DNA of 64,000 bases from Azospirillum thermophilum (GTDB lineage Bacteria > Pseudomonadota > Alphaproteobacteria > Azospirillales > Azospirillaceae). Shown here one piece after another: positions 47,341 to 56,167 of this stretch (position 1 is its first letter; every line of letters begins with the position of its first letter). The stretch lies in assembly GCF_003130795.1 (NCBI RefSeq), contig NZ_CP029356.1, positions 124,001 to 188,000 of the forward strand, read 5' to 3'. Both the position numbers and the translations under genes were made by a program. The notes under the pieces are model-generated. The model did no database searches. It was given only the letters and a program-made list of their open reading frames with translations, and was not told where the DNA came from.

Positions 47341-48924
47341 ATGACGACACTCACCGGCGAGATGCTGATCGGCTCGTCCAGCATCCGCGGCAGCGACGCC
47401 GAGTTCCACGCGGTGAATCCCGCGACCGGAGAGCGGATGGAGCCGGCCTTCGGCGGCGGGACCAGGGCGGAGGTCGACCGTGCCTGCGATCTGGCCTGGG
47501 CCGCCTTCGACGCCTATCGCGAGACCGACGCCGAGAGCCGCGCGCGCTTCCTGGAAGCTATCGCGCAGGCCATCATCGACATCGGCGACCCGCTGATCGA
47601 GCGCGCCATGGCCGAAAGCGGCCTGCCGCGCGCCCGGCTGGAGGGCGAGCGGGCGCGCACCGCCGGGCAGCTCCGCCTGTTCGCCGAGGTGCTGCGCGAG
47701 GGAAGCTGGCCGGAGCTGCGCTTCGACACGCCGCTGCCCGACCGCAAGCCCCTGCCGCGGCCCGACCTGCGCCAGCGCCACATCGCCGTCGGCCCCGTCG
47801 CCGTCTTCGGCGCCAGCAACTTCCCGCTGGCCTTCTCGGTGGCCGGGGGCGACACCGCCTCGGCGCTGGCCGCCGGCTGCCCGGTGGTGGTGAAGGCGCA
47901 CCCCGCCCATCCCGGCACGTCGGAGCTGGTCGGCCGGGCCGTCCAGGCGGCCGCGACGGCCTGCGGCATGCCGGAGGGCGTCTTCTCCATGCTGGTCGGG
48001 ACGGGCAACCAGATCGGCACCGACCTCGTCGCGCACCGCCACATCAAGGCGGTGGGCTTCACCGGCTCCCGCCGCGGCGGGCTGGCGCTGATGGGGGTGG
48101 CGGCGGCACGGCCGGAGCCGATCCCGGTCTATGCGGAGATGAGCAGCGTCAATCCCTTCATCCTGATGCCCGGCGCGCTGGCCCGGCGGGCCGAGGCGAT
48201 CGGCAAGGGGTTCGTCGGGTCGCTCACCATGGGGGCCGGGCAGTTCTGCACCAATCCCGGCCTCGTCCTGGCGGTCGGGGGAGACGGGCTGGACGCGTTC
48301 CTGGCCGCGGCGGCGGACGCGCTCGGCGGCGTGCAGCCGGCGACCATGCTGACGCCCGGCATCCATGCCGCCTACACGGCCGGGCTGGAAAAGCTGGCGG
48401 GCAATCCGACGGTGCGGGAGGTGGGGCGCGGCTGCGCCTGCAATGGCCCGAACCAGAGCCAGGCCGCGCTGTTCGTCACGGAGGCCGCGAGCTTCCTGTC
48501 CGATCCGGCGCTGGAGGAGGAGAATTTCGGCTCCTCCTCCCTCGTCGTCCGCTGCCCCGACCTCGCGACGCTGCGCACCGTGGTGGAGCATATCGAAGGC
48601 CAGCTCACCGCCACCATCCACATGGAGGAGAGCGACACCGGGGAGGTGCGCGCCCTGCTGCCGGTGCTGGAGCGGCGGGTCGGCCGCATCCTGGTCAACG
48701 GCTACCCGACGGGGGTGGAGGTCGGCCACGCCATGGTGCATGGCGGCCCCTTCCCCGCCACCTCCGACGGGCGCACCACGTCGGTCGGCACGCTGGCGAT
48801 CCGCCGGTTCCTGCGGCCGGTCTGCTACCAGGACCTGCCGCAGGCCCTGCTGCCGGAGGCCCTGCGCGACGGCAATCCGCTGAAGCTCTGGCGGCGGGTG
48901 GACGGGATGCTCACCCGCGACTGA
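47341..48924 (+). CDS. 2-oxoglutarate semialdehyde dehydrogenase
   Basis: Aldehyde dehydrogenase of 527 residues that oxidises alpha-ketoglutaric semialdehyde to 2-oxoglutarate, the last step. Catalytic residues are Cys303 ([10 protein letters not shown]), Glu266 ([10 protein letters not shown]) and Asn160 ([10 protein letters not shown]). The length and motifs fit the roughly 525-residue KGSADH type described for glucarate or hydroxyproline pathways, not the shorter GabD-like type I enzyme (about 480 residues) that I recall as AraE of A. brasilense. Position at the end of the ara operon still makes the same reaction by far the most likely. ATG 47341 has GAGGAG 7 bp upstream. Confidence 0.92.
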   Translation: MTTLTGEMLIGSSSIRGSDAEFHAVNPATGERMEPAFGGGTRAEVDRACDLAWAAFDAYRETDAESRARFLEAIAQAIIDIGDPLIERAMAESGLPRARLEGERARTAGQLRLFAEVLREGSWPELRFDTPLPDRKPLPRPDLRQRHIAVGPVAVFGASNFPLAFSVAGGDTASALAAGCPVVVKAHPAHPGTSELVGRAVQAAATACGMPEGVFSMLVGTGNQIGTDLVAHRHIKAVGFTGSRRGGLALMGVAAARPEPIPVYAEMSSVNPFILMPGALARRAEAIGKGFVGSLTMGAGQFCTNPGLVLAVGGDGLDAFLAAAADALGGVQPATMLTPGIHAAYTAGLEKLAGNPTVREVGRGCACNGPNQSQAALFVTEAASFLSDPALEEENFGSSSLVVRCPDLATLRTVVEHIEGQLTATIHMEESDTGEVRALLPVLERRVGRILVNGYPTGVEVGHAMVHGGPFPATSDGRTTSVGTLAIRRFLRPVCYQDLPQALLPEALRDGNPLKLWRRVDGMLTRD

Positions 48925-48932
48925 CAGGCGGG

Positions 48933-48963
48933 TGGCCGGCCGGGCCTCACGGGGCGCCGGCCA
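48933..48963. terminator. Candidate bidirectional terminator hairpin
   Basis: TGGCCGGC (48933-48940) and GCCGGCCA (48956-48963) form a perfect 8-bp stem. It lies between the convergent ends of the ara operon and the FAH gene and overlaps the FAH stop codon. There is no T-run, so it is a weaker case than the hairpin at 36374. Confidence 0.4.
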
Positions 48964-50124
48964 GCCCCCGCTTCGCCAGGTTGCGCATCAGCGCGCCGAT
49001 CCCGAAGCTCCACGGCGCGATCCGGTCGCTGTGGTTCACCCGGTTGACCAGCCGGCCGAGCCGCGGCGACCCGATGGCGACCGTGTCGCCCAGGCGATGG
49101 GTGAAGCCGGCGCCCGGCGCCCCGCGATCCTGGATCGGGGCGAACATGGTGCCGAGGAACAGCACGAAGCCGTCCGGATACTGGTGGTTGCCGTTGATCG
49201 TCTGGGCCACGAGGTCCAGCGGATCGCGGCTGATCATCGACATGGCGCTGCTGCCGGTCAGGACGAAGCCGTCCTCGCCCGTGACGGTGACGGTCACCTC
49301 GGCGGAGCGCACGTCGTCGATGCCGAACCCCTCGCCGAACAGGCGGATGAACGGGCCGACGGCGCAGGAGGCGTTGTTGTCCTTCGCCTTGCTGAGGAGA
49401 AGGGCGCTGCGCCCCTCGAAGTCGCGCAGGTTGACGTCGTTGCCCAGCGTGGCGCCCTTGACCGCGCCGCGGCTGTCCACCGCCAGCACCACCTCCGGCT
49501 CCGGGTTGTTCCATTCCGACTTCGGGTGGATGCCGATCTCGGCCCCGGCCCGACGGCGGAGAGCGGCTGCGCCTTGGTGAAGACCTCGGCGTCGGGGCCG
49601 ATGCCCACCTCCAGATATTGCGACCACATGCCCTGGGCGACCAGCATCTCCTTCAGCCGCTGCGCGGCGGGAGAGCCGGGCTGCAGGCTGGCGAGGCTGC
49701 TGCCGAGCACGCCGGCGATGGCGGCGCGCACCTCCTCGGCACGCGATGCATCGCCCTTCGCCCGCTCCTCGATCACGCGTTCCAGCAGGCTGACGACGAA
49801 GGTGACGCCGGCGGCCTTGACCGCCTGCAGGTCGCAGGGGGCGAGCAGCCAGGGCAGCGCGGGGTCGCGGGCGTCCCAGCGCGAATTGGCGAGGACGGCG
49901 TCCGCCGCCCCCAGCCGGGTGCCGCCGTGGCTGCGCACCGCCTCGGCCGGCCGGTCGAGCTCCAGCAGCGCGCTCATCGTCGGGGCGAGGGCGGAGAGGT
50001 CGTAGACGCCCTCGGCGGTGACGCGGACCACGGCCGGCCCGCCGGCATCGGGCAGCCAGACCCGCCCGACGAGCGTCGCGCGGTCGTGATCCTGGGGCAG
50101 GCAGTCGGCGGGGGTCAGGTCCAT
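48947..50124 (-). pseudogene. FAH-family enzyme (AraD1-like), single-base frameshift
   Basis: Fumarylacetoacetate-hydrolase-family protein that would be about 392 residues if the frame were intact. The first 190 residues run from MDLTPADCLPQDHDRATLVG to FTKAQPLSAVGPG; the rest continues in another frame as AEIGIHPKSEWNNPEPEVVL to GALMRNLAKRGLAG. The break is at the C4 run 49543-49546, where one extra base would rejoin the frames. The catalytic metal region EPEVVLAVDSRGAVKGATLG and NDVNLRDFEGRSALLLSKAK is present. This full-length two-part FAH type is linked in other bacteria with pentonate or deoxy-ketoacid degradation. It is the last gene of the TRAP/LysR operon. Sequencing error and real inactivation are both possible. 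Confidence 0.85.
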
Positions 50125-50179
50125 GGGGGCTTTCCCGGTGAAGTTGCCGATGAACGGGCGGAGGAACGGGGATGCGGCG

Positions 50180-51148
50180 TCAGTCCGCCCCGACCAGCAG
50201 GTCGGCGTCGCACATGGCGGCGCGGATCTCCTGCAGGACGGTCAGCGCGCCCGGCGACAGCGGCCGGCCGCGCAGGCGGACGATTCCGAAGGGCTCGACG
50301 GCGAAACGCTTCTCGAAGGGCAGCATGGCGAAGCGCCCCGGCGCCTGGAACAGGCAGGCCAGCGGGCGCGACAAGGCGGTGATGGTGTCGGTCGGCGCGA
50401 CCAGCGCCGCCAGCATGACCGGCGAGACGCTCTCCACCACCCGTGACGGCGCGGGCAGCCCGGCCGAGCGGAACATGGCGTCCACCCGGTCGCGCAGCAG
50501 GGTCCCGCGCGGCGGCAGCGCCCAGAGCTGGTCGGCGAAATCCTCCAGCCTGACCGGCCGGCCGAGATCGAGCAGCGGGTGGCCGTCGCGACAGAGGAAG
50601 CTCAGTTCCTCCTCGCCGATCTCGTCATAGAGGAAGATGGAGGGGTCGCGCGCCTTGGACGGCCGGGCCAGCGCGAAATCCAGCCGGCCATGCTCGACAT
50701 GGTTCAGCAGCACGTCGCTGTTCTCCAGCTCGACCGTGATGCGCAGGCGCGGGTGGGCCCGCTGCAGCCGGTCCACCGCCTTGGCGAGATACTCCACCGC
50801 CGGGCCGGTGACCGTGCCGATCATCACCCGGCCGCTGTGCCCGGCGTGGAGCGCCGTCAGTTCCTGCCCGATCTCGCCCAGCTCCGACAGGATCATCCGG
50901 GCGTGGCGGATCATGAGGGCGCCGTACCAGTTCGGCTCGATCCCGCGCGGGTGGCGCTCGAACAGCTCCACCCCCAGCGAGTCCTCCAGGTCGCACAGCA
51001 GCTTGGAGGCGGCGGGCTGCGACAGGTTGAGGCTGGCGGCGGCGCGGTGCAGGTTGCGGTGCTCGTCCAGCGCCAGGAAAAGCTGCATGTGGCGTAGCTT
51101 CAGCCGGGCGCGCAGGAACCAGTCGGCGGGGAACTGCTTCGTGGACAT
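50180..51148 (-). CDS. LysR-family regulator, GbpR-like
   Basis: A 322-residue LysR protein. The helix-turn-helix is in residues 20-60 (LKLRHMQLFLALDEHRNLHR, AAASLNLSQPAASKLLCDLE), and LGVELFERHPRGIEPNWYG is the wing and linker typical of GbpR, the galactose-binding-protein regulator known from Agrobacterium and Azospirillum. The effector domain follows from about residue 100. ATG 51148 lies 15 bp after the dctM stop, so it belongs to the TRAP operon. It may act on this operon, on the chvE/ara operon whose end faces it, or on both. Confidence 0.88.
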   Translation of the reverse strand: MSTKQFPADWFLRARLKLRHMQLFLALDEHRNLHRAAASLNLSQPAASKLLCDLEDSLGVELFERHPRGIEPNWYGALMIRHARMILSELGEIGQELTALHAGHSGRVMIGTVTGPAVEYLAKAVDRLQRAHPRLRITVELENSDVLLNHVEHGRLDFALARPSKARDPSIFLYDEIGEEELSFLCRDGHPLLDLGRPVRLEDFADQLWALPPRGTLLRDRVDAMFRSAGLPAPSRVVESVSPVMLAALVAPTDTITALSRPLACLFQAPGRFAMLPFEKRFAVEPFGIVRLRGRPLSPGALTVLQEIRAAMCDADLLVGAD

Positions 51149-51162
51149 GGGACCTCGCAGGT

Positions 51163-52482
51163 TCACGGCTTCCACCAGAGCGCGATCCACGGAAAAGCCA
51201 GCACCAGGGCCAACGCCAGGATCTGGAGGCCGATGAAGGGGACCAGGGACCGGAAGATGATGCCCAGCGTGATCCCCGGCGGCGCCACGCTCTTCAGATA
51301 GAAGGCGGCGGGGCCGAAGGGCGGCGACAGGAAGGACACCTGCATGTTCATCGAGAACAGGACGCCGAACCACACCGGATCGTACCCCAGCTTCACCACG
51401 ATCGGGGCGAAGATCGGGATGCACAGCAGCGCGATGCCGACCCAGTCGAGGAACATGCCGAGCACGCCCAGGATGAGCATCATCAAGAGCACGATGACGA
51501 TCGGCGTGTCGGAGACGTTCAGCAGCAGCCCCTCGATGAAGCGGATGCCGCCCATCAGGTTGTAGACGCCGATCAGCGCGCTGGCGCCGATGCCGATCCA
51601 GACGATCATGCCGCAGGTGGACAGCGTCTGCAGCGCGCTGTCCCACAGCATCCGCCACGAGAACTCGCCGCGCAGGACGGTGGACAGGATCACGCCGGCC
51701 ACGCCGATGGCCGAGGCCTCCGTCACCGAGGCGATGCCGCCGTAGATCGAGCCCAGCACGAAGACGACCACCAGCAGCGGCATGATCAGCCCCTTCATCA
51801 GGGACCAGCGGTCCGCCGCGGCCATCCCGTCGCCCTCGTCCGGCAGCGGCGCCAGCGACGGGTTCAGCCGCACCCGGATCAGCACATAGGCCGCATAGAG
51901 CGAGGCGAGCAGCAGCCCCGGAACGAAGGAGGCGGTGAAGAGGTCGCCGATCGACACGTTGGCCGACAGGCCGTAGATGATGAGGACGATGCTCGGCGGG
52001 ATCATGGTGCCGAGCGCGCCGCCCGAGCAGACGACGCCGATCGCCATGTTGCGGTCGTAGCCCAGCCGCAGCATCTGCGGCAGCGCCAGCAGGCCCAGCA
52101 GCACGATCTCGCCGCCGATGATGCCGGACATCGCCGCGAGGATGACGGAGACCACAAGGGTCTGCACCGCCACGCCGCCGCGCACCCGCCCGCCGATGAT
52201 CTTCATGGCGTCGAACAGGTCGCGCGCGATGCCGGAGCGGTCGAGGATCGACGCCATCAGCACGAACATCGGCACCGAGACGAAGACGTACTGGGTGATG
52301 AAGGAGTAGATGCGCGTGGTGACGATCGGGATCACCATCGGCCCGAACCATCCCAGCGCGAAGATCAGCGCCACCAGGATGGTGACGAAGGCGAGCGGCA
52401 TGCCGGTGACCAGCAGGCCGAGCAGCAGCGCGAACATCGTCAGGCTGCCGCCGCCGATGCCAAGGTCCTGCAGGTTAAGCAT
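51163..52482 (-). CDS. TRAP transporter large permease (DctM), system 1
   Basis: Integral membrane subunit of 439 residues with about 12 helices. It couples Na+ flux to uptake of an organic acid delivered by the DctP protein. Visible segments are LTMFALLLGLLVTGMPLAFV, VFVSVPMFVLMASILDRSGI, ALGTMIPPSIVLIIYGL and FLSPPFGPAAFYLKSVAPP, all characteristic of DctM. The gene starts within the last codons of dctQ (8-bp overlap), so the two are translationally coupled. The long loop LNPSLAPLPDEGDG is ordinary for the family. Confidence 0.95.
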   Translation of the reverse strand: MLNLQDLGIGGGSLTMFALLLGLLVTGMPLAFVTILVALIFALGWFGPMVIPIVTTRIYSFITQYVFVSVPMFVLMASILDRSGIARDLFDAMKIIGGRVRGGVAVQTLVVSVILAAMSGIIGGEIVLLGLLALPQMLRLGYDRNMAIGVVCSGGALGTMIPPSIVLIIYGLSANVSIGDLFTASFVPGLLLASLYAAYVLIRVRLNPSLAPLPDEGDGMAAADRWSLMKGLIMPLLVVVFVLGSIYGGIASVTEASAIGVAGVILSTVLRGEFSWRMLWDSALQTLSTCGMIVWIGIGASALIGVYNLMGGIRFIEGLLLNVSDTPIVIVLLMMLILGVLGMFLDWVGIALLCIPIFAPIVVKLGYDPVWFGVLFSMNMQVSFLSPPFGPAAFYLKSVAPPGITLGIIFRSLVPFIGLQILALALVLAFPWIALWWKP

Positions 52483-53062
52483 CCTCGTAAACCCCCGCGC
52501 CGGGCTGGCCGTGATGGACGTCGCCGGGCGGGCGACGGATGTGGCGCCACATCTGCAGCAGGAACTGCAGCGTCATCACCACCAGGATCAGGAACAGGAA
52601 GGGCTTCAGCAGGGCCGGAGAGGGCGGGTTCCAGGCGCTGCCGCTGGTCTCGATCCGGAAGGCGCCGGACGGGGTGAACAGCGACTTCCAGGCCATGCCC
52701 CAGGAGGCGTAGGCCATCAGCCCGCACACCCCCGCGCCGACGAGGCTGATGACGATGTCCATCCAGCGCCGGACCCGGGGGCCGACATGGTCGTAGATCA
52801 GGACGACGCGGATGTGCTTGTCGGTCGCCAGGCAATAGGCCCCGCCGAAGGCGAAGCAGATCGCCGTCAGCGTGGTCGTCGTCTCGTGGACCCAGACCGT
52901 CGGCGAATTGAACAGGTAGCGCATGACGATCTCGTAGACCGAGACCGCCGTGCTGACGATGAACAGGATGCAGAGATAGCGCCCTATCCAGGCGATGACC
53001 GCGGACAGGCGGTCCGTCGGCTGGCCCGGCGGCGCGGCCCCGCCGTCATGCTGCGTCTCCAT
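52475..53062 (-). CDS. TRAP transporter small permease (DctQ), system 1
   Basis: A 195-residue membrane protein with four helices: RYLCILFIVSTAVSVYEIVM, TTTTLTAICFAFGGAYCLAT, VISLVGAGVCGLMAYASWGM and LFLILVVMTLQFLLQMW. WVHETTTTLTA and DKHIRVVLIYDH are the conserved DctQ positions. ATG 53062 has GGGAGGAG 4 bp upstream. It forms the membrane complex with DctM. The gap to dctP is 82 bp. Confidence 0.93.
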   Translation of the reverse strand: METQHDGGAAPPGQPTDRLSAVIAWIGRYLCILFIVSTAVSVYEIVMRYLFNSPTVWVHETTTTLTAICFAFGGAYCLATDKHIRVVLIYDHVGPRVRRWMDIVISLVGAGVCGLMAYASWGMAWKSLFTPSGAFRIETSGSAWNPPSPALLKPFLFLILVVMTLQFLLQMWRHIRRPPGDVHHGQPGAGVYEDA

Positions 53063-53144
53063 GGCTCCTCCCAGCGCCGGGCGGTCGGGCCGCCCGGCTT
53101 CGTCACGCGTCGCGGTTTGCCGCCGGTACCGGCACCGGCCCGGG

Positions 53145-54179
53145 TCAGAGCAGCCCCTGGTCCTTCAGATAGGCCGTCAGGGCCTGGTAGACCTTCTGCG
53201 CGTTGGGGGAGCGCTCGGCGAACTTGGCCCACTGCGACTGGGCGATCTGGCGGAACTTCTGCCGCTCCTCCAGCGGCCAGTCATGGATGGTCACGTCGCC
53301 GCGGGCGCGCAGCTTGGCCGCGACCTTCTTGTCCATCATGGCGACCCGCGAGACGCTGTCGCGGGCGAGGTCGTTGACCGACACGGTGAGGATGGTCTTC
53401 AGATCCTCCGGCATCTCGTCCCAGATCGCCTTGTTGATCGAGATGTCGACGATCGGCAGCGAGTGGAAGCCGGGCCAGAGCGGGTGCTTGGCGATGTCGT
53501 GAAGGCCCATGGAGTCGTTGGTGGCGAGCGTGGTGGCGTCGGCCGCCTCGATGACGCCCTTGTCGAGCGAGGTGAAGACCTCCGACTGCGGCAGGTTCAC
53601 CGGCGAGGCGCCGGCGGCGGCGAAGGTGGACTGCACCAGCCCTTCCGGCGCGCGGATCTTCAGCCCCTTGAGGTCGGCGACCTTGTCGATCGGCACGCGC
53701 GAGGCGATGGATTCGACCGCCGCCGCCGAGGCGCCGATGAACTGCACGCCGTAGGGATTGACGATCTGGTTGTAGACCTCGCGCCCGCCGCCGTAGTTGA
53801 AGAAGTTCAGCATGTCGTTGGGGTCGCTCCACGCCCCCACCGGGTTGGCGATCAGCGCGAAGGCCGGATCCTTGCCGGTGAAGTAGGAGCTGTCGGTGAC
53901 GTGGCCCTGCAGGATGCCGGCGCCCACCGCCTCCAGCGTCTCGCTGTATTCGACGACGGAGCCCACCGGCATCATCTCGATCCTGATGCGGCCGCCGCTC
54001 ATCTTGCCGACACGCTCGGCCCAGTCCCTGGCGATCTGGAAGGCGAGCGCGCCGGACGTGTCGCTGGACTGGAAACGCAGCTCGTAGGTCTTGCCCTTGC
54101 CCTGCGCCATGGCCGGGCCGGACAGCGCGGCCATGGCCACGAGCGATGCCGCCGCCGCGGCCGACAAAAGTTTGCTCAT
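53145..54179 (-). CDS. TRAP transporter substrate-binding protein (DctP), system 1
   Basis: Periplasmic protein of 344 residues. The signal peptide MSKLLSAAAAASLVAMAALS ends near PAMAQG. KTYELRFQSSDTSGALAFQI starts the mature domain. The Arg that binds the substrate carboxylate is expected in KGLKIRAPEGLVQSTFAAAG, and DKGVIEAADATTLATNDSMG is the usual hinge region. ATG 54179 has GAGGAGGG 9 bp upstream; the preceding TTG is less likely. The adjacent LysR and FAH genes and the nearby ara operon suggest a sugar acid or keto-acid ligand, but this is inference. Confidence 0.93.
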   Translation of the reverse strand: MSKLLSAAAAASLVAMAALSGPAMAQGKGKTYELRFQSSDTSGALAFQIARDWAERVGKMSGGRIRIEMMPVGSVVEYSETLEAVGAGILQGHVTDSSYFTGKDPAFALIANPVGAWSDPNDMLNFFNYGGGREVYNQIVNPYGVQFIGASAAAVESIASRVPIDKVADLKGLKIRAPEGLVQSTFAAAGASPVNLPQSEVFTSLDKGVIEAADATTLATNDSMGLHDIAKHPLWPGFHSLPIVDISINKAIWDEMPEDLKTILTVSVNDLARDSVSRVAMMDKKVAAKLRARGDVTIHDWPLEERQKFRQIAQSQWAKFAERSPNAQKVYQALTAYLKDQGLL

Positions 54180-54277
54180 CAATGGGTCCCTCCTCGTTCC
54201 GGCCCTGCGATCCGTCAGGGCTTCTGCCGGGCGCTTCCCACCGGGAGCGGGCGCGCACCACTCTGTTCGTATCCGTG

Positions 54278-54329
54278 ATTATCCAGAGGCGTGACAATAT
54301 ATCAAGGGATGATTATTATTTTTCATCCC
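54278..54329 (-). promoter_or_regulatory. Promoter of the dctPQM-lysR-FAH operon with adjoining palindromic operator
   Basis: On the minus strand TTGATA (54305-54300) and GATAAT (54283-54278), 16 bp apart, form a good sigma-70 promoter. Directly upstream is a perfect inverted repeat, GGGATGA (54306-54312) and TCATCCC (54323-54329), with an AT-rich 10-bp spacer. CTGTTCGTA at 54263-54271 overlaps the start point. The palindrome lies between dctP and the divergent GntR gene, the usual place for a FadR-type operator. Confidence 0.62.
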
Positions 54330-54447
54330 ACCTAATCTCCGCAGCCTGCGACGCCGGTGTTGACCGGGAAACCGGGGGGCGGTCCTATTGCCTTCCCCTT
54401 CCGCGCCGGTACCGTGCGACGGGGATTCTTGCCGAAGGAGCGGTCCG

Positions 54448-55200
54448 TTGCGGATGAAGGACAGGGACAGCGGGGAGCAGCCGGCGACCAGCCGCGTGGC
54501 CGGCGTGGCCGAGGTGCTCGGCCGCCGGATCGCCGAAGGGCGATACCCCCCCGACTCGACCCTGCCGACCGAGCCGGAGCTGGCCGACGCGCTGGGGGTC
54601 GGGCGCAACGCGGTGCGCGAGGCGGTGAAGATGCTGGCCGGCAAGGGGCTGCTGCGCACCAGCCGGCGCGCCGGCACCATCGTGCAGCCCCACGCGGAAT
54701 GGAACCTGCTGGACCCCGACCTGCTGTCCTGGAGCCTGGGAAGCCCGCAGGCGCGCGAACGGCTGCTGGACGAGCTGATGGACCTGCGCTGGATGATCGA
54801 GCCGGAGGTGGCGGCAAAGGCCGCCCGCCGGGCGACGACCGTGCAGTGCCTGCGCATGTGGGAGGCGTTCGAGGCGATGGAGCGCGAGCGGGACGACCCC
54901 GTCGCGTCGATCGACGCCGACATCCTGTTCCACCGCCGCCTGTTCGAGGCCGCCGACAGCCGCCTGCTGCTCAGCGTCTTCACCGCCTTCTCGGTCCTGC
55001 TGCGCGTGAACTTCGCCACCGCGAACGAGCACGACAACGCCTTCGTCTCGAACCTGGAGGAGCACAAGGCCGTGCTGGAGGCGGTGCAGCGCCGCGACGC
55101 GGACGGGGCGGCGGCGGCGATGCGCAAGCTGCTGACCAACAACCGCGCCGACATCGAGCGGGTGCGGGCGCAGTCCCGCGGCGAGATGGCGCAGGTCTGA
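54448..55200 (+). CDS. GntR-family regulator, FadR subfamily (FCD domain)
   Basis: About 250 residues. The N-terminal winged helix is at roughly 15-80 (VAEVLGRRIAEGRYPPDSTL, LPTEPELADALGVGRNAVRE). A FadR C-terminal (FCD) ligand domain runs from about 95 to 240, with metal-type residues in ASIDADILFHRRLFEAAD and SNLEEHKAVLEAVQRRD. I choose TTG 54448 because AAGGAG ends 7 bp upstream; ATG 54454, two codons later, is the alternative. It is divergent from dctPQM system 1 and probably represses it, releasing DNA when a sugar acid binds. It may also control the SMP-30/TRAP system 2 genes to its right. Confidence 0.88.
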   Translation: MRMKDRDSGEQPATSRVAGVAEVLGRRIAEGRYPPDSTLPTEPELADALGVGRNAVREAVKMLAGKGLLRTSRRAGTIVQPHAEWNLLDPDLLSWSLGSPQARERLLDELMDLRWMIEPEVAAKAARRATTVQCLRMWEAFEAMERERDDPVASIDADILFHRRLFEAADSRLLLSVFTAFSVLLRVNFATANEHDNAFVSNLEEHKAVLEAVQRRDADGAAAAMRKLLTNNRADIERVRAQSRGEMAQV

Positions 55201-55212
55201 CCGCGCCGCCCT

Positions 55213-56130
55213 TCAGGCCCGCGCCGCACCCGCCACGCCGACGCTGAGGCCGTAGAGGGTCGAGGTGGCGGTGATGAACAGCGTGTTGCGCCGCGGACCG
55301 CCGAAGGTCAGGTTGGACACCATCTGCGGAATCCGCACCTTGCCGAGCAGCGCGCCGTCCGGCGCGAAGCACTGCACGCCGTCGCGGGCACTGGTCCAGA
55401 CATTGCCCTGACCATCGACGCGGAAGCCGTCCGGCACGCCGGGCGAGATCTCGGCGAAGACCCGGCCGCCGGACAGCCGCCCGTCGTCGCCGACCGTGAA
55501 GGCGCGGATATGGTGCGGCCCCTGCGGGTCGTGCGACACCCCGGAGTCCGCGACATACAGGGTGCGCTCGTCGGGCGAGAAGGCGAGACCGTTGGGCTTG
55601 GCGAAATCCTCCGCCACCACCCCGAGGTCGCCCGTCGCGGGGTCGAGGCGGAAGACGTAGCAGCCCGCCAGCTCCGGCTCGGCCTTGTAGCCCTCATAGT
55701 CGGAGAGGATGCCGTAGGTCGGGTCGGTGAACCACACCGTGCCGTCGGATTTCACCACCACGTCGTTGGGCGAGTTCAGCCGCTTGCCCTCGAACCGGTC
55801 GGCCAGGACGGTGATGCGCCCATCGTGTTCGGTCCGCGTCACCCTGCGGCCGCCATGCTCGCAACTGACCAGCCGCCCCTCGCGGTCGCGGGTGTTGCCG
55901 TTGGCATAGTTCGAGTTGGCGCGGAACACCCCGACGCCGAGATCCGGCACCCAGCGCAGCAGCCGGTTGTTGGGAATGTCGCTCCAGACCAGATAGCCGC
56001 CGTCGGCGAACCAGACCGGACCCTCGGCCCAGCGGCAGCCGGTGAACAGCGTCTCCAGCGGCGCAATCGGCACCGTCAGGTCGTAGAAGCGCCGGTCGTG
56101 GTATTCGAGGTGATCGCCAACCAGGGACAT
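55213..56130 (-). CDS. SMP-30/gluconolactonase-family lactonase
   Basis: Beta-propeller hydrolase of 305 residues. Metal-site motifs are WAEGPVWFADGGYLVWSDI (Glu), RLNSPNDVVVKSDGTVWFTD (Asn), FAKPNGLAFSPDERTLYVAD (Asn) and PDGFRVDGQGNVW (Asp). It belongs to the larger gluconolactonase branch with the YGILSDYEGYKAEPE insertion. ATG 56130 has GGAGGG 7 bp upstream. It is the last gene of the dctPQM system 2 operon (37-bp gap from dctM). It probably opens an aldonolactone brought in or formed in this cluster. Cytoplasmic, no signal peptide. Confidence 0.9.
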   Translation of the reverse strand: MSLVGDHLEYHDRRFYDLTVPIAPLETLFTGCRWAEGPVWFADGGYLVWSDIPNNRLLRWVPDLGVGVFRANSNYANGNTRDREGRLVSCEHGGRRVTRTEHDGRITVLADRFEGKRLNSPNDVVVKSDGTVWFTDPTYGILSDYEGYKAEPELAGCYVFRLDPATGDLGVVAEDFAKPNGLAFSPDERTLYVADSGVSHDPQGPHHIRAFTVGDDGRLSGGRVFAEISPGVPDGFRVDGQGNVWTSARDGVQCFAPDGALLGKVRIPQMVSNLTFGGPRRNTLFITATSTLYGLSVGVAGAARA

Positions 56131-56167
56131 GCCGCGCCCTCCCCCCCATTCCTTGTCGTTGCCTGCC

